Below are positions 7,176-14,073 of a stretch of 14,073 nt of DNA, in pieces. The position numbers and the translations under genes were made by a program. Position 1 is the stretch's first letter; each line of letters starts with the position of its first letter. Source of the DNA: Campylobacterales bacterium (GTDB taxonomy: Bacteria; Campylobacterota; Campylobacteria; Campylobacterales; Hydrogenimonadaceae); contig JAMONQ010000059.1 of the NCBI GenBank assembly GCA_027065635.1, positions 1-14,073 on the forward strand, written 5' to 3'. The notes under the pieces were generated by a model, which searched no databases, was not told the origin of the DNA, and saw nothing but the letters and a program-made list of their open reading frames with translations.

Positions 7176-8036
7176 CTACTCTCCCGCCTCAAGATTTTTT
7201 ACAAGTTTTTCATAATCACTGCACTCTATTTTTGCATCGAGCCACTCCCTGGCGACACAAAGCGCGCTTGAAACCATCCATTCAACACTTCCCAGTTTTC
7301 TGCACCCTATCTCCTGCGCCAGCTTGTCGAATGCACTCTCGCCTCTGACAAAATCGAGCAGCAGCAAACGGCCGTTTTCTCCTGTAGCCGATATGATACG
7401 CTTGTCTGTATGTGCATGGATGTCGACTGCATTCACTATCATATCATACTCGGAAATATCGACCTCCATACCGTTTTCAAACCATAGGATATCACAATCC
7501 ACGGTCGCCAGAGAAATACTGTTTTTTTCCAAAATCGCGGCTGCACGCTCGACGATGGGGTCGGCAACGGCCACTCTTTTTGCTCCCATGACCCCGAGAA
7601 TCGGTAAAATGGTGCTCGCTATCGTACCAGCTCCAAGAAGCAGCACTCTGCTATCTTTCAGGTTTATCCCTTCACACGCGACCATAAGCTCGAATGCGAC
7701 GGGATAGAAACACTTACCGCAGAGTTTGCCGTTTTCAGAGTATGCACCGTCGCATATTCCGCTTCTTTTTATACACTCTTCGGAGCAGTCGAGCAGCGGC
7801 AAAACCACCTCCTGATACTCCGGTTCGTAAAGGGCCATCTCCACCTTTGACTGAGGCATTCCGCGTGCCATATACGGAAAATCTTCCGGATTTATGTTCA
7901 AACCGATCGCATAGTCGTTAAGCCCCAGACTCTTGAAGGTGGCGTTCAGCACTTTTAAAAAAGGTGAACTCTGGGCATTTACGCCGTATAGTGCGATTAG
8001 CCGGCTATCTTTGGAGAGAACTCCTTCATCTATCAT
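7176..8036 (-). CDS. Shikimate dehydrogenase-like (AroE-fold) protein with degenerate active site
   Basis: 286 residues that align along their length with AroE. The N-terminal part shows SSPFLKVLNATFKSLGLNDYA (22-42), like the AroE substrate domain. The Rossmann motif LLGAGTIAS (133-141) should still bind a dinucleotide. The C-terminal stretch VEWMVSSALCVAREW (251-265) matches the AroE MLVxQA helix. Key residues are changed: the PHK catalytic-lysine site reads PEYQE (72-76), the NTD site with the catalytic aspartate reads KCF after NGKLCG (102-107), and the Gln of MLVxQA is Ser. True shikimate dehydrogenase activity is therefore unlikely. Extra cysteines cluster at 83, 87, 95, 106 and 109, giving a possible metal or Fe-S site not expected in AroE. 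It overlaps the ferredoxin gene by 4 bases (ATGA). A redox or maturation function for the molybdoenzyme is inference. Confidence 0.78.
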   Translation of the reverse strand: MIDEGVLSKDSRLIALYGVNAQSSPFLKVLNATFKSLGLNDYAIGLNINPEDFPYMARGMPQSKVEMALYEPEYQEVVLPLLDCSEECIKRSGICDGAYSENGKLCGKCFYPVAFELMVACEGINLKDSRVLLLGAGTIASTILPILGVMGAKRVAVADPIVERAAAILEKNSISLATVDCDILWFENGMEVDISEYDMIVNAVDIHAHTDKRIISATGENGRLLLLDFVRGESAFDKLAQEIGCRKLGSVEWMVSSALCVAREWLDAKIECSDYEKLVKNLEAGE

Positions 8037-9196
8037 ATCTCTTCATCCTTTTTGGCCGTATCCTTTTGCACCACTCTGCCGTCCTCACCCTCTACGAGTC
8101 CCCATAGGCCCAGAGCCTCCTCCTCTTCGATAGCGCATCGCTGACATATTCGCTCACCGTGCAAAGATGTAAAGGAGACTCCGCACTCATCACACCGCAA
8201 AACCGTAAACTTGGCCAGCAGCCTCTGTGTCGGCTCGAAAAACTCCTTCAGCTCGAATGTCGGCTGAATATTTATGGCATCCGGTTCACATACGTCGTGG
8301 CAGGCGTGACACTTGATACAGAGCATCGCATCGAAATAGATGCGGCTCATCCTGGCATCGCTGCTTAGCGCACCGGTTGGGCAGATACGATAACAGATCT
8401 GGCAGTTGGTGCATGTTTCGGCTTCGATATATTTTTGGGACAGAAAACTTATCTCGTCCCGGGCTACTGTATGATAGATCGACGGTTTGGGCACGCGCTT
8501 AAGAGCGGTGAAGAGAATTTTACGCTTGTCGGGGATAGATTTTTGACGCACTTTCGCAAGAGCGGCCAGATCGATCTCATATTCGCGTCTCTCATCCTCG
8601 GCACCGTCAAGAAGTGTCTCAAACTCCCTTTTTGCCTTGGCCGCTCCCTTCACGGAGATCGCTCTTAGAAAAGCTCTTCGATCGGAGATATCTGTCTGCG
8701 GATTTTCAAGATCGGCCTCGGCAGAGATCTTTCGTATCGCAATCTCGTCGCAGCCGCACGCTTCAAGAATGTGGTTGGCCTCGGCTACACTCTCTTCTAT
8801 TATCCTGTAAAGAGGCTCTTTGTGAGGGCACTCTTCACAGTGTCCCGTATCTACGACAAGTTCTCCGCCCTTTACGATCGACAAAGATATCAGATGTTCG
8901 ATACTAAGTACGGCTATACATGGAAGATTGATACGGCATGAAAGGAGAGTCTCCCCCGACTCTGCAAAATCGAAGAAAAAATCCGTAGTGTTGAACGAAT
9001 GGAGAGAGAAACTCTCGGATGGACATACGCCCACGCACCCTCCGCACTCCACACATTCGGAAGGTACGAAAGAGGGAAGATTGTTTTGAGAGATCAAAAT
9101 CGTCTCTACCGGGCACGCATCTACACAGGCGGTGCAGCCTGACAGTTTCGTAACGGCTCTAATACAGCTCGACGGCTCGAAAATAAGCCTACCCAT
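8033..9196 (-). CDS. Multi-cluster 4Fe-4S ferredoxin with C-terminal zinc-ribbon-like motif
   Basis: 387 residues, no signal peptide or membrane segment, so cytoplasmic. The N-terminal ferredoxin domain has C21-x2-C24-x3-C28-P, lacking the usual first cysteine (C11 may serve), and C48-x2-C51-x2-C54-x3-C58-P. A central region has C87, C93, C120 and C123 (CEECPHK), a possible further cluster, plus C146 and C148. The second ferredoxin domain has two full motifs, C262/265/268/272 and C293/296/299/303. Near the C-terminus C335-x2-C338 and C351-x2-C354 form a zinc-ribbon or rubredoxin-like site. It probably passes electrons in the cytoplasm, perhaps during cofactor or cluster assembly of the exported enzyme (inference). 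It overlaps torD by 8 bases and the AroE-like gene by 4. Ferredoxins next to TorD-type chaperones are seen in other molybdoenzyme loci. Confidence 0.88.
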   Translation of the reverse strand: MGRLIFEPSSCIRAVTKLSGCTACVDACPVETILISQNNLPSFVPSECVECGGCVGVCPSESFSLHSFNTTDFFFDFAESGETLLSCRINLPCIAVLSIEHLISLSIVKGGELVVDTGHCEECPHKEPLYRIIEESVAEANHILEACGCDEIAIRKISAEADLENPQTDISDRRAFLRAISVKGAAKAKREFETLLDGAEDERREYEIDLAALAKVRQKSIPDKRKILFTALKRVPKPSIYHTVARDEISFLSQKYIEAETCTNCQICYRICPTGALSSDARMSRIYFDAMLCIKCHACHDVCEPDAINIQPTFELKEFFEPTQRLLAKFTVLRCDECGVSFTSLHGERICQRCAIEEEEALGLWGLVEGEDGRVVQKDTAKKDEEI

Positions 9197-9842
9197 TTTC
9201 GTAACCGCACCCCTTGTCTGTTACAAGAGCGTTTAGATATTCATAATCGTTCAGCAAAAACTCGAGTGCAAGAGAGGCGGCGTCATAATAAAAAGGTGTG
9301 CCCGCTTCGGCCTTGATATTTTGCAAAAACATCGGAGCCCACTCAAGAAGGTGATCTCTTAAAAAGTCTCTCTCGATCCGTGCGATTTCACATGCTGCGG
9401 CGAAGTCTCCCTCCTCTATCGCCTTATACTCGGAGCTTGCAAGCATATACATGAATTCAAGCTCTATACCTATATGATCCGGGCCGACTGCTCTTGCCTT
9501 GTCCAGCTGCACTCTGAAGTCGTAACGGTTATATATCTGGACGACCGGGTTGTCACCGCCTGTTTCCAGCATCTGGTCGTCACGGCGATAGAAACTCTCG
9601 TACGGAATCATGTGCAGCACAAAGAGGTTGCTGAAGTCCACATCGAGAAACTGCTCTTTTAGAGTTTTCCTATCGAGCTCTTTTGGCTTCTCCCACTGAA
9701 TATAGTTGGGGAAAAAGGATAGTATCACTTCATCCTTTTCGAGAGTCTTCAAAAAATCCTCGTCCACCTCTTTCATCATCACCCTCGATATCAGAGCGTA
9801 GAGATTTATTCGGGCGAGCTGCTTGGTCAAAAGTTCATTCAT
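9189..9842 (-). CDS. TorD-family molybdoenzyme maturation chaperone
   Basis: 217 residues from ATG at 9842, which has AAGG 6 bases upstream; a longer reading from TTG at 9890 has no support. The protein is all-helical, cytoplasmic, and of typical TorD/DmsD length. Family signatures seen are PYESFYRRDD followed by MLETGG (about 103-117) and GPDHIGIELEFMYML (about 142-156), the conserved P-D-H-x-x-x-E-x-E-F segment. TorD proteins bind the twin-arginine leader and apoprotein of a specific molybdoenzyme, hold it until the bis-MGD cofactor is inserted and then release it for TAT export. The client here is almost certainly the large oxidoreductase encoded just upstream. The next gene, the ferredoxin, overlaps its end by 8 bases. 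Confidence 0.9.
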   Translation of the reverse strand: MNELLTKQLARINLYALISRVMMKEVDEDFLKTLEKDEVILSFFPNYIQWEKPKELDRKTLKEQFLDVDFSNLFVLHMIPYESFYRRDDQMLETGGDNPVVQIYNRYDFRVQLDKARAVGPDHIGIELEFMYMLASSEYKAIEEGDFAAACEIARIERDFLRDHLLEWAPMFLQNIKAEAGTPFYYDAASLALEFLLNDYEYLNALVTDKGCGYENG

Positions 9843-9870
9843 CGGATACCTTCGCTTGTAGATTGGAAGT

Positions 9871-9913
9871 GAGGGGTAAAGAGTAGACAATACGCAAGCT
9901 ACCTCTTACCTCT
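9871..9913 (-). promoter_or_regulatory. Imperfect 15-bp stem-loop in the torD leader
   Basis: On the minus strand, AGAGGTAAGAGGTAG (9913-9899) can pair with CTACTCTTTACCCCT and the next base (9886-9871) across a 12-base loop. I count about 11 Watson-Crick pairs, two G-U pairs and two mismatches. The left arm contains a tandem 7-base repeat, AGAGGTA twice. It lies 29 bases before the torD start codon and leaves the ribosome-binding site free. It could be a leader structure, processing site or chance pairing. No known riboswitch was recognised. Confidence 0.35.
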
Positions 9914-9922
9914 TGCTTCGCA

Positions 9923-9928
9923 ATTATA
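9923..9928 (-). promoter_or_regulatory. TATAAT -10 box candidate upstream of torD
   Basis: A perfect TATAAT on the minus strand between the GC-rich hairpin and torD. No -35 element is visible because the hairpin occupies that place, but promoters of Campylobacterota often lack one. A transcript from here would start near 9916 and give a leader of about 74 bases for torD and the genes after it. This would let the chaperone-to-cytochrome segment be expressed apart from the two structural subunits. A single hexamer is weak evidence. Confidence 0.3.
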
Positions 9929-9930
9929 TC

Positions 9931-9953
9931 GAGCGGGGCTTTACGCCCCGCTT
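9931..9953 (-). terminator. GC-rich hairpin after the molybdoenzyme gene
   Basis: On the minus strand AGCGGGGC (9952-9945) and GCCCCGCT (9939-9932) form a perfect 8-bp stem with a 5-base loop, 10 bases after the molybdoenzyme stop codon. No run of T follows on the minus strand (TCGATATAATTG), so it is not a classic strong terminator. It may cause partial termination or protect the 3' end of the upstream message, so that the structural subunits are made in excess over the accessory proteins. A plus-strand terminator is less likely: no plus-strand gene ends near it and no T run follows there either. Confidence 0.5.
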
Positions 9954-9962
9954 GAAGAGAGT

Positions 9963-12900
9963 CTACAGATCCTTGACTCTGAACTCGTACGCCTTTTTGC
10001 TAAGAGGCACTACAGGACGCTTGATCCACCAGGGTCTTCGCTCCCGGTCTTCCGATGTGAGCGGCCTGGTGAGCTCGTCTCTCCACGCCTTGTAGGTTTT
10101 GAAGTTGTTTTCGTAGTTTACCCAGATATCGCCTATCTGATCATCCTTTCCGGCCTTTTCGATGATGACTTTCTGATGCCAAGCATGGTTACCGGCTACC
10201 GGATCGGGATGAACGGGAGCGACGGCGTTCTGCCATGAACCGCTCAATCCGCTCCACCAGATATTGTCGAGATCCTTGTTGAACTCTTTGAACTGCCACG
10301 ATTTCGGTCTGCTCTTGATACCCTCGTCTATACCCTCTTTGGGTTTGAGAGTGCCTACCCTGCCGTCCATAGTCATCTCGTAAAGAGGAGCACCTACGCC
10401 CATTACACCGAGCTCGTGCTCGAAACCGGGAATCTCCACGGCATTTTTGAGCTTCCATCGTCCGGCATGGTGACTGCACGCGAGTACACCCGGGAATGTC
10501 CCTTCCGTAGGTACGGCCATCGCGACGAAGTAGCCGCTTTCGAGTCCGCTTACCGTATCTACGATTCTAACCTTGATAGCGTCTCCCCGTTTTATACCGA
10601 GGCGCTCCGCATCTTTGGTATATATCCATACCGGGTTGTGGTTCTGACTGATCTCCATCAGGTGTTTGGAGTTTACACTTCTGGTATGGATATTGTACGG
10701 CAGCCTGAATACCGTATTGAGCGCGAACTCGTTATCCTTCTTCATATAGCGGTGATGAACATGGGAGACGATATGGATCATCTTGTCGTACTCCCTCTCG
10801 CTCCTCGGATAGATCGGCAAGGCGTACTCCGGCCATTTCCAGTCGATCAGCCACTCGCAGAAGAGATCGAGTTTCTTGTCAGGGGTATGGAACCCTTCAT
10901 ACAGCTCTCCGTCGATCTCTATACCTATCGATTTGCGACGGCCGTCGTGCTCTACCCACAAGACGCCGAACCTGTCCTTTTCCACATCGTATGCGGGATA
11001 TTTGTGACCGTGCGCATAATAGTATGCACCGTCGAATCTGAGCCGCTTCTCCTGCGGTCTGTAGATATTCGTATTTTCCGTCCAGGCCCCTCGATCACGC
11101 ATAAACTCGTAGCACGGGTACTCACTTTTCGGGTACGCCGCCTTTGCGGCCTTTTTCAGTTTGGGAAGCAGACTGAAGGCCGCATCGTAGTACTCTTTTA
11201 TAGTTACCGGCTGTCCCGGATGCTTAGCGCTCTCCCAATGCTTTCGTACACCCAGACTTCCGTCCGGATCGGCATGAAGACAAAGAAGCTCCGCAAAAAA
11301 CTCGTTCTCTTCCCACACTTCTCCAAGCCCGGCCTTCATATGCGCTTCGAGCGTTCCTCTATAGGGAACTTTCGGTTTCCATCCCATCTTCTCCAGGGCG
11401 ACTCGCAAAACGGGCTGTCTGAATGCGGTCCACTGCTCCGGTTTCGTAGGAGCCGACTGCTGATCGTGCCTCTCGCCGGCAAGCCCTACCGGAAGTACAT
11501 AGTCGCAGTACCAGTTAGTCTCGGACCATGTAGGAGAGAGGTTGAATGTAAGCTCCATACGGCTCTCGTCCTTGAGACACTCGATCCATCTGAAACCGTC
11601 CGGATTGATCCATACAGGATTGTACATTCTGGGAATCCAGACCGCGAGCCTGTCGGGGATTTTCAATCCTCTTGCGTTCCACTTGTTCCGCCACTCGTCA
11701 TCCATCATGAGGTGCGGCAATATCATACTCATCTCGTATGTACTCAAAGGATACTCCGGCGGCCACGCAAGCTCATTCCAGACATCCACCTTGTCCGGAC
11801 GCTTTCCTGCTACCGTAGCCTTGTCTCCCTTGCCTCCCACGGATACTTCGTGCCAATGGTGCCAGCTCACTCCGCCTATATCTCCGGCGAGCGCACCGCG
11901 AAGTGCCAGCGGCAAGAATGCGGCACGCGTGATCATCCATCCGCCGCGGTGGGCGATAGGTCCCGCACGCCACATATATGTAGCCACTCTCGGTCCGGCA
12001 TCAATGAAGATTTCGAACAGCTGATCGAGTTTGTACTCCATTCCTTCGAGTTTGCACTCTTTGACTACGAACTCTTTGGTATAGGGAGAGTAGAGCTCTC
12101 TGATCAATTCGATAAAACTCTCATAACTCTCGTCCTTCGGCATTTTGGAGATATAACCCTTTGTCACCATGAACTTCAGGTACTCCCGGTTTGCCATCAG
12201 ACGCTCCCAGTTGATCCAGTCTTTTACAAACTTGTGATCTACCAGATCGTCGCCGTTTATATCCTTTTCATTCAGAATCCTGTTGGCCAGATAGAGATAG
12301 AGCGCTGTTTCGGTTCCGGGCCAAACCGGCAGCCACAAGTCGGCTATACCTGCGGAGTTTGAAAGACGCGGATCGAGGACCACCATCTTCGCCCCCCTCT
12401 TTCTGGCATCTGCGATCAGTCCGGCAGACTGCTGGAAGTAGTGACCCGCATCGGCGGCGTGTGAAGATTGCAGGAAGATCAGTTTCGCATTGGCCCAGTC
12501 TGGGGAGTTTCTGTCGTCGTTCGCCCACTGGATCGAGCCTTCACGAGCTCCGGCCGAACATATGTTGGTATGAGAGTCGTAACCGTCTATACCCATGGTA
12601 TGAGGGACCCGTCCGGAAAATCCGTTTTCGTTGGGACGGCCGACATGGTAGATGATCATCTTTTTGGAGATTTCGTCGCCTCGCTTGAGGGTTTCGTTGA
12701 TCTTCTTTCCTATAGTCTGAAGAGCTTCGTCCCAGGTCGTGCGTATCCACTTTCCTTCACCGCGCTTCGAGCCCGGAGCTCTTTTGATAGGAAAAGGGAT
12801 CCTGTCAGGATCGTACATCTGCGACTCTGTTGCGTACCCTTTGGCGCAGTTTCTCCCGCGGCTGCCGCTATGAAGAGGATTTCCCATATATTTTCTGACC

Positions 12901-13253
12901 GTCATCGTCTTTTTGTCGACCCACGCTGTAAGGCCGCATCCGGCTTCACAGTTGGAGCAGACACTCGGAACGATCGTATAGTCGTGCACCAGGATCCCGT
13001 CCGGGTTCTCTTCGCTTCTTACACCGTTTCTCTCTATACCTCCGCGCTTCCAGTCGTCACCGTCAAGCTCTCTGAAGCTGTCCCACTCCTCCAGAGGCGG
13101 ATAGAAGTCGAGATTTTCCGGGGTATTGGTAAACTCGGCACTCTCGGCTCCAGAGGCTTCGACCACACTCTCGAACACTCCGGTTGCGAGCGTGGCACCG
13201 GCAACCGTAAATGCCGCACCCTTTAAAAAAGTTCTTCTTTGTTCGTTAATCAT
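9963..13253 (-). CDS. Large TAT-exported molybdopterin oxidoreductase, catalytic subunit (DMSO reductase superfamily)
   Basis: 1096 residues from ATG at 13253, chosen over GTG at 13271 because AGGAG lies 9 bases before it. A twin-arginine leader RRTFLKG (6-12) with a hydrophobic stretch to about 30 sends it, folded, to the periplasm. The Fe-S motif is C99-x2-C102-x3-C106-x29-C136, followed by AKG, so it should hold an FS0 [4Fe-4S] cluster. The likely Mo/W ligand is C232 in NICSAGARE; there is no selenocysteine codon. Further superfamily marks are VVLDPRLSNSA (about 291-301), the ADxxLPV-like CDYVLPV (583-589), and the C-terminal dinucleotide-binding domain (about 830-930). A long tail contains HPDPVAGNHAWHQKV. 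It pairs with the NrfD subunit encoded 18 bases upstream. The substrate is not evident: polysulfide, thiosulfate, sulfur or formate chemistry are candidates. It is longer than PsrA and PhsA (about 750-800 residues). Confidence 0.88.
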   Translation of the reverse strand: MINEQRRTFLKGAAFTVAGATLATGVFESVVEASGAESAEFTNTPENLDFYPPLEEWDSFRELDGDDWKRGGIERNGVRSEENPDGILVHDYTIVPSVCSNCEAGCGLTAWVDKKTMTVRKYMGNPLHSGSRGRNCAKGYATESQMYDPDRIPFPIKRAPGSKRGEGKWIRTTWDEALQTIGKKINETLKRGDEISKKMIIYHVGRPNENGFSGRVPHTMGIDGYDSHTNICSAGAREGSIQWANDDRNSPDWANAKLIFLQSSHAADAGHYFQQSAGLIADARKRGAKMVVLDPRLSNSAGIADLWLPVWPGTETALYLYLANRILNEKDINGDDLVDHKFVKDWINWERLMANREYLKFMVTKGYISKMPKDESYESFIELIRELYSPYTKEFVVKECKLEGMEYKLDQLFEIFIDAGPRVATYMWRAGPIAHRGGWMITRAAFLPLALRGALAGDIGGVSWHHWHEVSVGGKGDKATVAGKRPDKVDVWNELAWPPEYPLSTYEMSMILPHLMMDDEWRNKWNARGLKIPDRLAVWIPRMYNPVWINPDGFRWIECLKDESRMELTFNLSPTWSETNWYCDYVLPVGLAGERHDQQSAPTKPEQWTAFRQPVLRVALEKMGWKPKVPYRGTLEAHMKAGLGEVWEENEFFAELLCLHADPDGSLGVRKHWESAKHPGQPVTIKEYYDAAFSLLPKLKKAAKAAYPKSEYPCYEFMRDRGAWTENTNIYRPQEKRLRFDGAYYYAHGHKYPAYDVEKDRFGVLWVEHDGRRKSIGIEIDGELYEGFHTPDKKLDLFCEWLIDWKWPEYALPIYPRSEREYDKMIHIVSHVHHRYMKKDNEFALNTVFRLPYNIHTRSVNSKHLMEISQNHNPVWIYTKDAERLGIKRGDAIKVRIVDTVSGLESGYFVAMAVPTEGTFPGVLACSHHAGRWKLKNAVEIPGFEHELGVMGVGAPLYEMTMDGRVGTLKPKEGIDEGIKSRPKSWQFKEFNKDLDNIWWSGLSGSWQNAVAPVHPDPVAGNHAWHQKVIIEKAGKDDQIGDIWVNYENNFKTYKAWRDELTRPLTSEDRERRPWWIKRPVVPLSKKAYEFRVKDL

Positions 13254-13271
13254 AGTATCACTCTCCTGCAC

Positions 13272-14073
13272 TTAACTGAGATTCAAAAGCTGCGGTATTA
13301 CAAGCCACACATGTTTGGCGATCCAAAGGCCGGCCAGCGCCAGCACCGAAGCCAGTGCCAGAAGGCTTTGGGATCGGTTTCTCAGACCAAGGATCACCAG
13401 CGCCACCGGAATGATATAGCCAAGATACTGGCCTATCCAGAACATCGTATGGTACTCGCCTCCAGACTTCACGAAGGCGATAGTAGCGGCGACCTCTTCC
13501 GCTTTCATGGCACCGAAATAGTACTCGCCCATATATACGATAAACGACAAAGATGCGCTGACGGCAAGAACGATAGCCAGATCACGTTTGACGTTTCTGT
13601 CTCCAATACCGAGCACAAGATAGATCGCCGAACCGCCTATGAACGCCGCAAGCGCCATCTGCAACAGCTCGGTAGGCGTCTGCCACAACTCTCTCGCCGT
13701 CGCTTCTCCCATGATCGTAGCGGTATAGAGAGTCACCGGAATCGCGAAGATAAAAGCGGCCCACAAAAGCTTGTTGTACATCTGCTCATCGAGTTTTCCC
13801 AGTACCCTGCCGGCCGCCATCACGAAGATAATACCCGTCAGAATCGTAGCGAGCCACGCACCTACCGTGATTGCCGACGTAAAGTGAGGATGCAGGAAGA
13901 TATTGATCATCCTCTCCGGGTGATGGAGGTCGAGGAGTGTAAAGAGCAGAAATATATTCAGGAATATGAACGAAACTACCGGCATGACACTCTTCACCCC
14001 TTCGACACGCTCACCATACTTCTTGAGCAGGTAGACACCTACGAGGATCACTCCGGTCGCGATACTCTTGGCC
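13272..14073 (-). CDS. NrfD/PsrC-like polytopic membrane subunit, N-terminus beyond window
   Basis: The reading frame is open to the right edge (AKSIATG before GTG at 14051), so the start lies outside; 266 residues are visible and the stop is TAA at 13272-13274. About eight membrane helices can be seen, roughly one every 30 residues, ending in LAGLWIAKHVWLVIPQLLNLS. The segment DLHHPERMINIFLHPHFTS followed by VGAW is the NrfD/PsrC hallmark near the quinone site. Such subunits anchor periplasmic Fe-S and molybdenum subunits and exchange electrons with menaquinone. A four-cluster Fe-S subunit (PsrB/DmsB-like) is expected just upstream, beyond the window (inference). The visible part is near complete compared with PsrC, so perhaps only a few dozen residues are missing. 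Co-transcribed with the molybdoenzyme gene, 18 bases apart. Confidence 0.87.
   Translation of the reverse strand, partial: AKSIATGVILVGVYLLKKYGERVEGVKSVMPVVSFIFLNIFLLFTLLDLHHPERMINIFLHPHFTSAITVGAWLATILTGIIFVMAAGRVLGKLDEQMYNKLLWAAFIFAIPVTLYTATIMGEATARELWQTPTELLQMALAAFIGGSAIYLVLGIGDRNVKRDLAIVLAVSASLSFIVYMGEYYFGAMKAEEVAATIAFVKSGGEYHTMFWIGQYLGYIIPVALVILGLRNRSQSLLALASVLALAGLWIAKHVWLVIPQLLNLS

Noticed and set aside
7175..7192. TTG start at 7192 for the 148-residue protein
   Set aside because: It would overlap the upstream gene needlessly; ATG 7174 has GGAG six bases before it.
9843..9890. Longer torD starting at TTG 9890
   Set aside because: The extra 16 residues are unlike TorD, there is no ribosome-binding site, and ATG 9842 has AAGG at a good distance.
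10416..12362. 648-codon open frame on the plus strand
   Set aside because: It lies wholly antisense to the molybdoenzyme gene, has no recognisable domain or ribosome-binding site, and its composition is that expected from the complementary strand of a well-coded gene.
12468..13226. 252-codon plus-strand frame over the 5' part of the molybdoenzyme gene
   Set aside because: A shadow of the TAT leader and Fe-S region on the other strand; no family features.
1..14073. tRNA, rRNA, CRISPR array, insertion sequence or prophage genes
   Set aside because: No cloverleaf, regularly spaced repeats, transposase motifs or terminal inverted repeats were seen; nearly all bases are in dense coding sequence.

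Overview
The window looks like a chromosomal segment of a respiratory, motile member of the Campylobacterota (Epsilonproteobacteria). I infer this from the gene families, mid-range base composition, heavy AGA/AGG and ATA codon use, and very tight gene overlaps. The genus cannot be fixed from the sequence alone.

Left part, plus strand (1-2707): the 3' end of an RsmB/Sun-type RNA m5C methyltransferase, a membrane-anchored YkuE/YaeI-type metallophosphoesterase, and a chemoreceptor with almost no periplasmic part. A good sigma-28 (FliA)-type promoter lies just upstream of the chemoreceptor. These three genes look like ordinary, separately regulated genes.

Right part, minus strand (2732-14073): one long run of co-directional genes converging on the chemoreceptor. 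In transcription order they are: an NrfD/PsrC-like membrane quinone-interacting subunit (its start lies outside the window), a very large TAT-exported molybdopterin oxidoreductase, a TorD-type maturation chaperone, a multi-cluster cytoplasmic ferredoxin, a shikimate-dehydrogenase-like protein that has lost its catalytic residues, a 148-residue protein of unknown family, then BatA, a BatB-BatC (VWA-TPR) fusion, BatD, and a small mono-haem cytochrome c. From torD to the cytochrome the seven junctions all overlap or are separated by a single base. The only larger gap is the 120 bases between the molybdoenzyme and torD, which hold a GC-rich hairpin, a TATAAT box and a second imperfect stem-loop.

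Working model (inference): the NrfD and molybdopterin subunits, probably with a four-cluster Fe-S subunit encoded beyond the right edge, form a membrane-bound periplasm-facing quinone-linked oxidoreductase of unknown substrate (sulfur, polysulfide, thiosulfate and formate are candidates). TorD, the ferredoxin, the AroE-like protein and the unknown protein would act in the cytoplasm on its maturation or electron supply. The membrane/periplasmic Bat proteins would assist its assembly or protection, and the cytochrome c would exchange electrons in the periplasm. No MoxR ATPase or DUF58 gene accompanies the Bat genes here, so they appear to have been captured by a molybdoenzyme operon.

The most striking sequence detail is that BatA has no standard start codon where its conserved N-terminus begins. 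An ATA codon sits there, 8 bases after a GGAG ribosome-binding site and overlapping the TAG stop of the preceding gene as ATAG.
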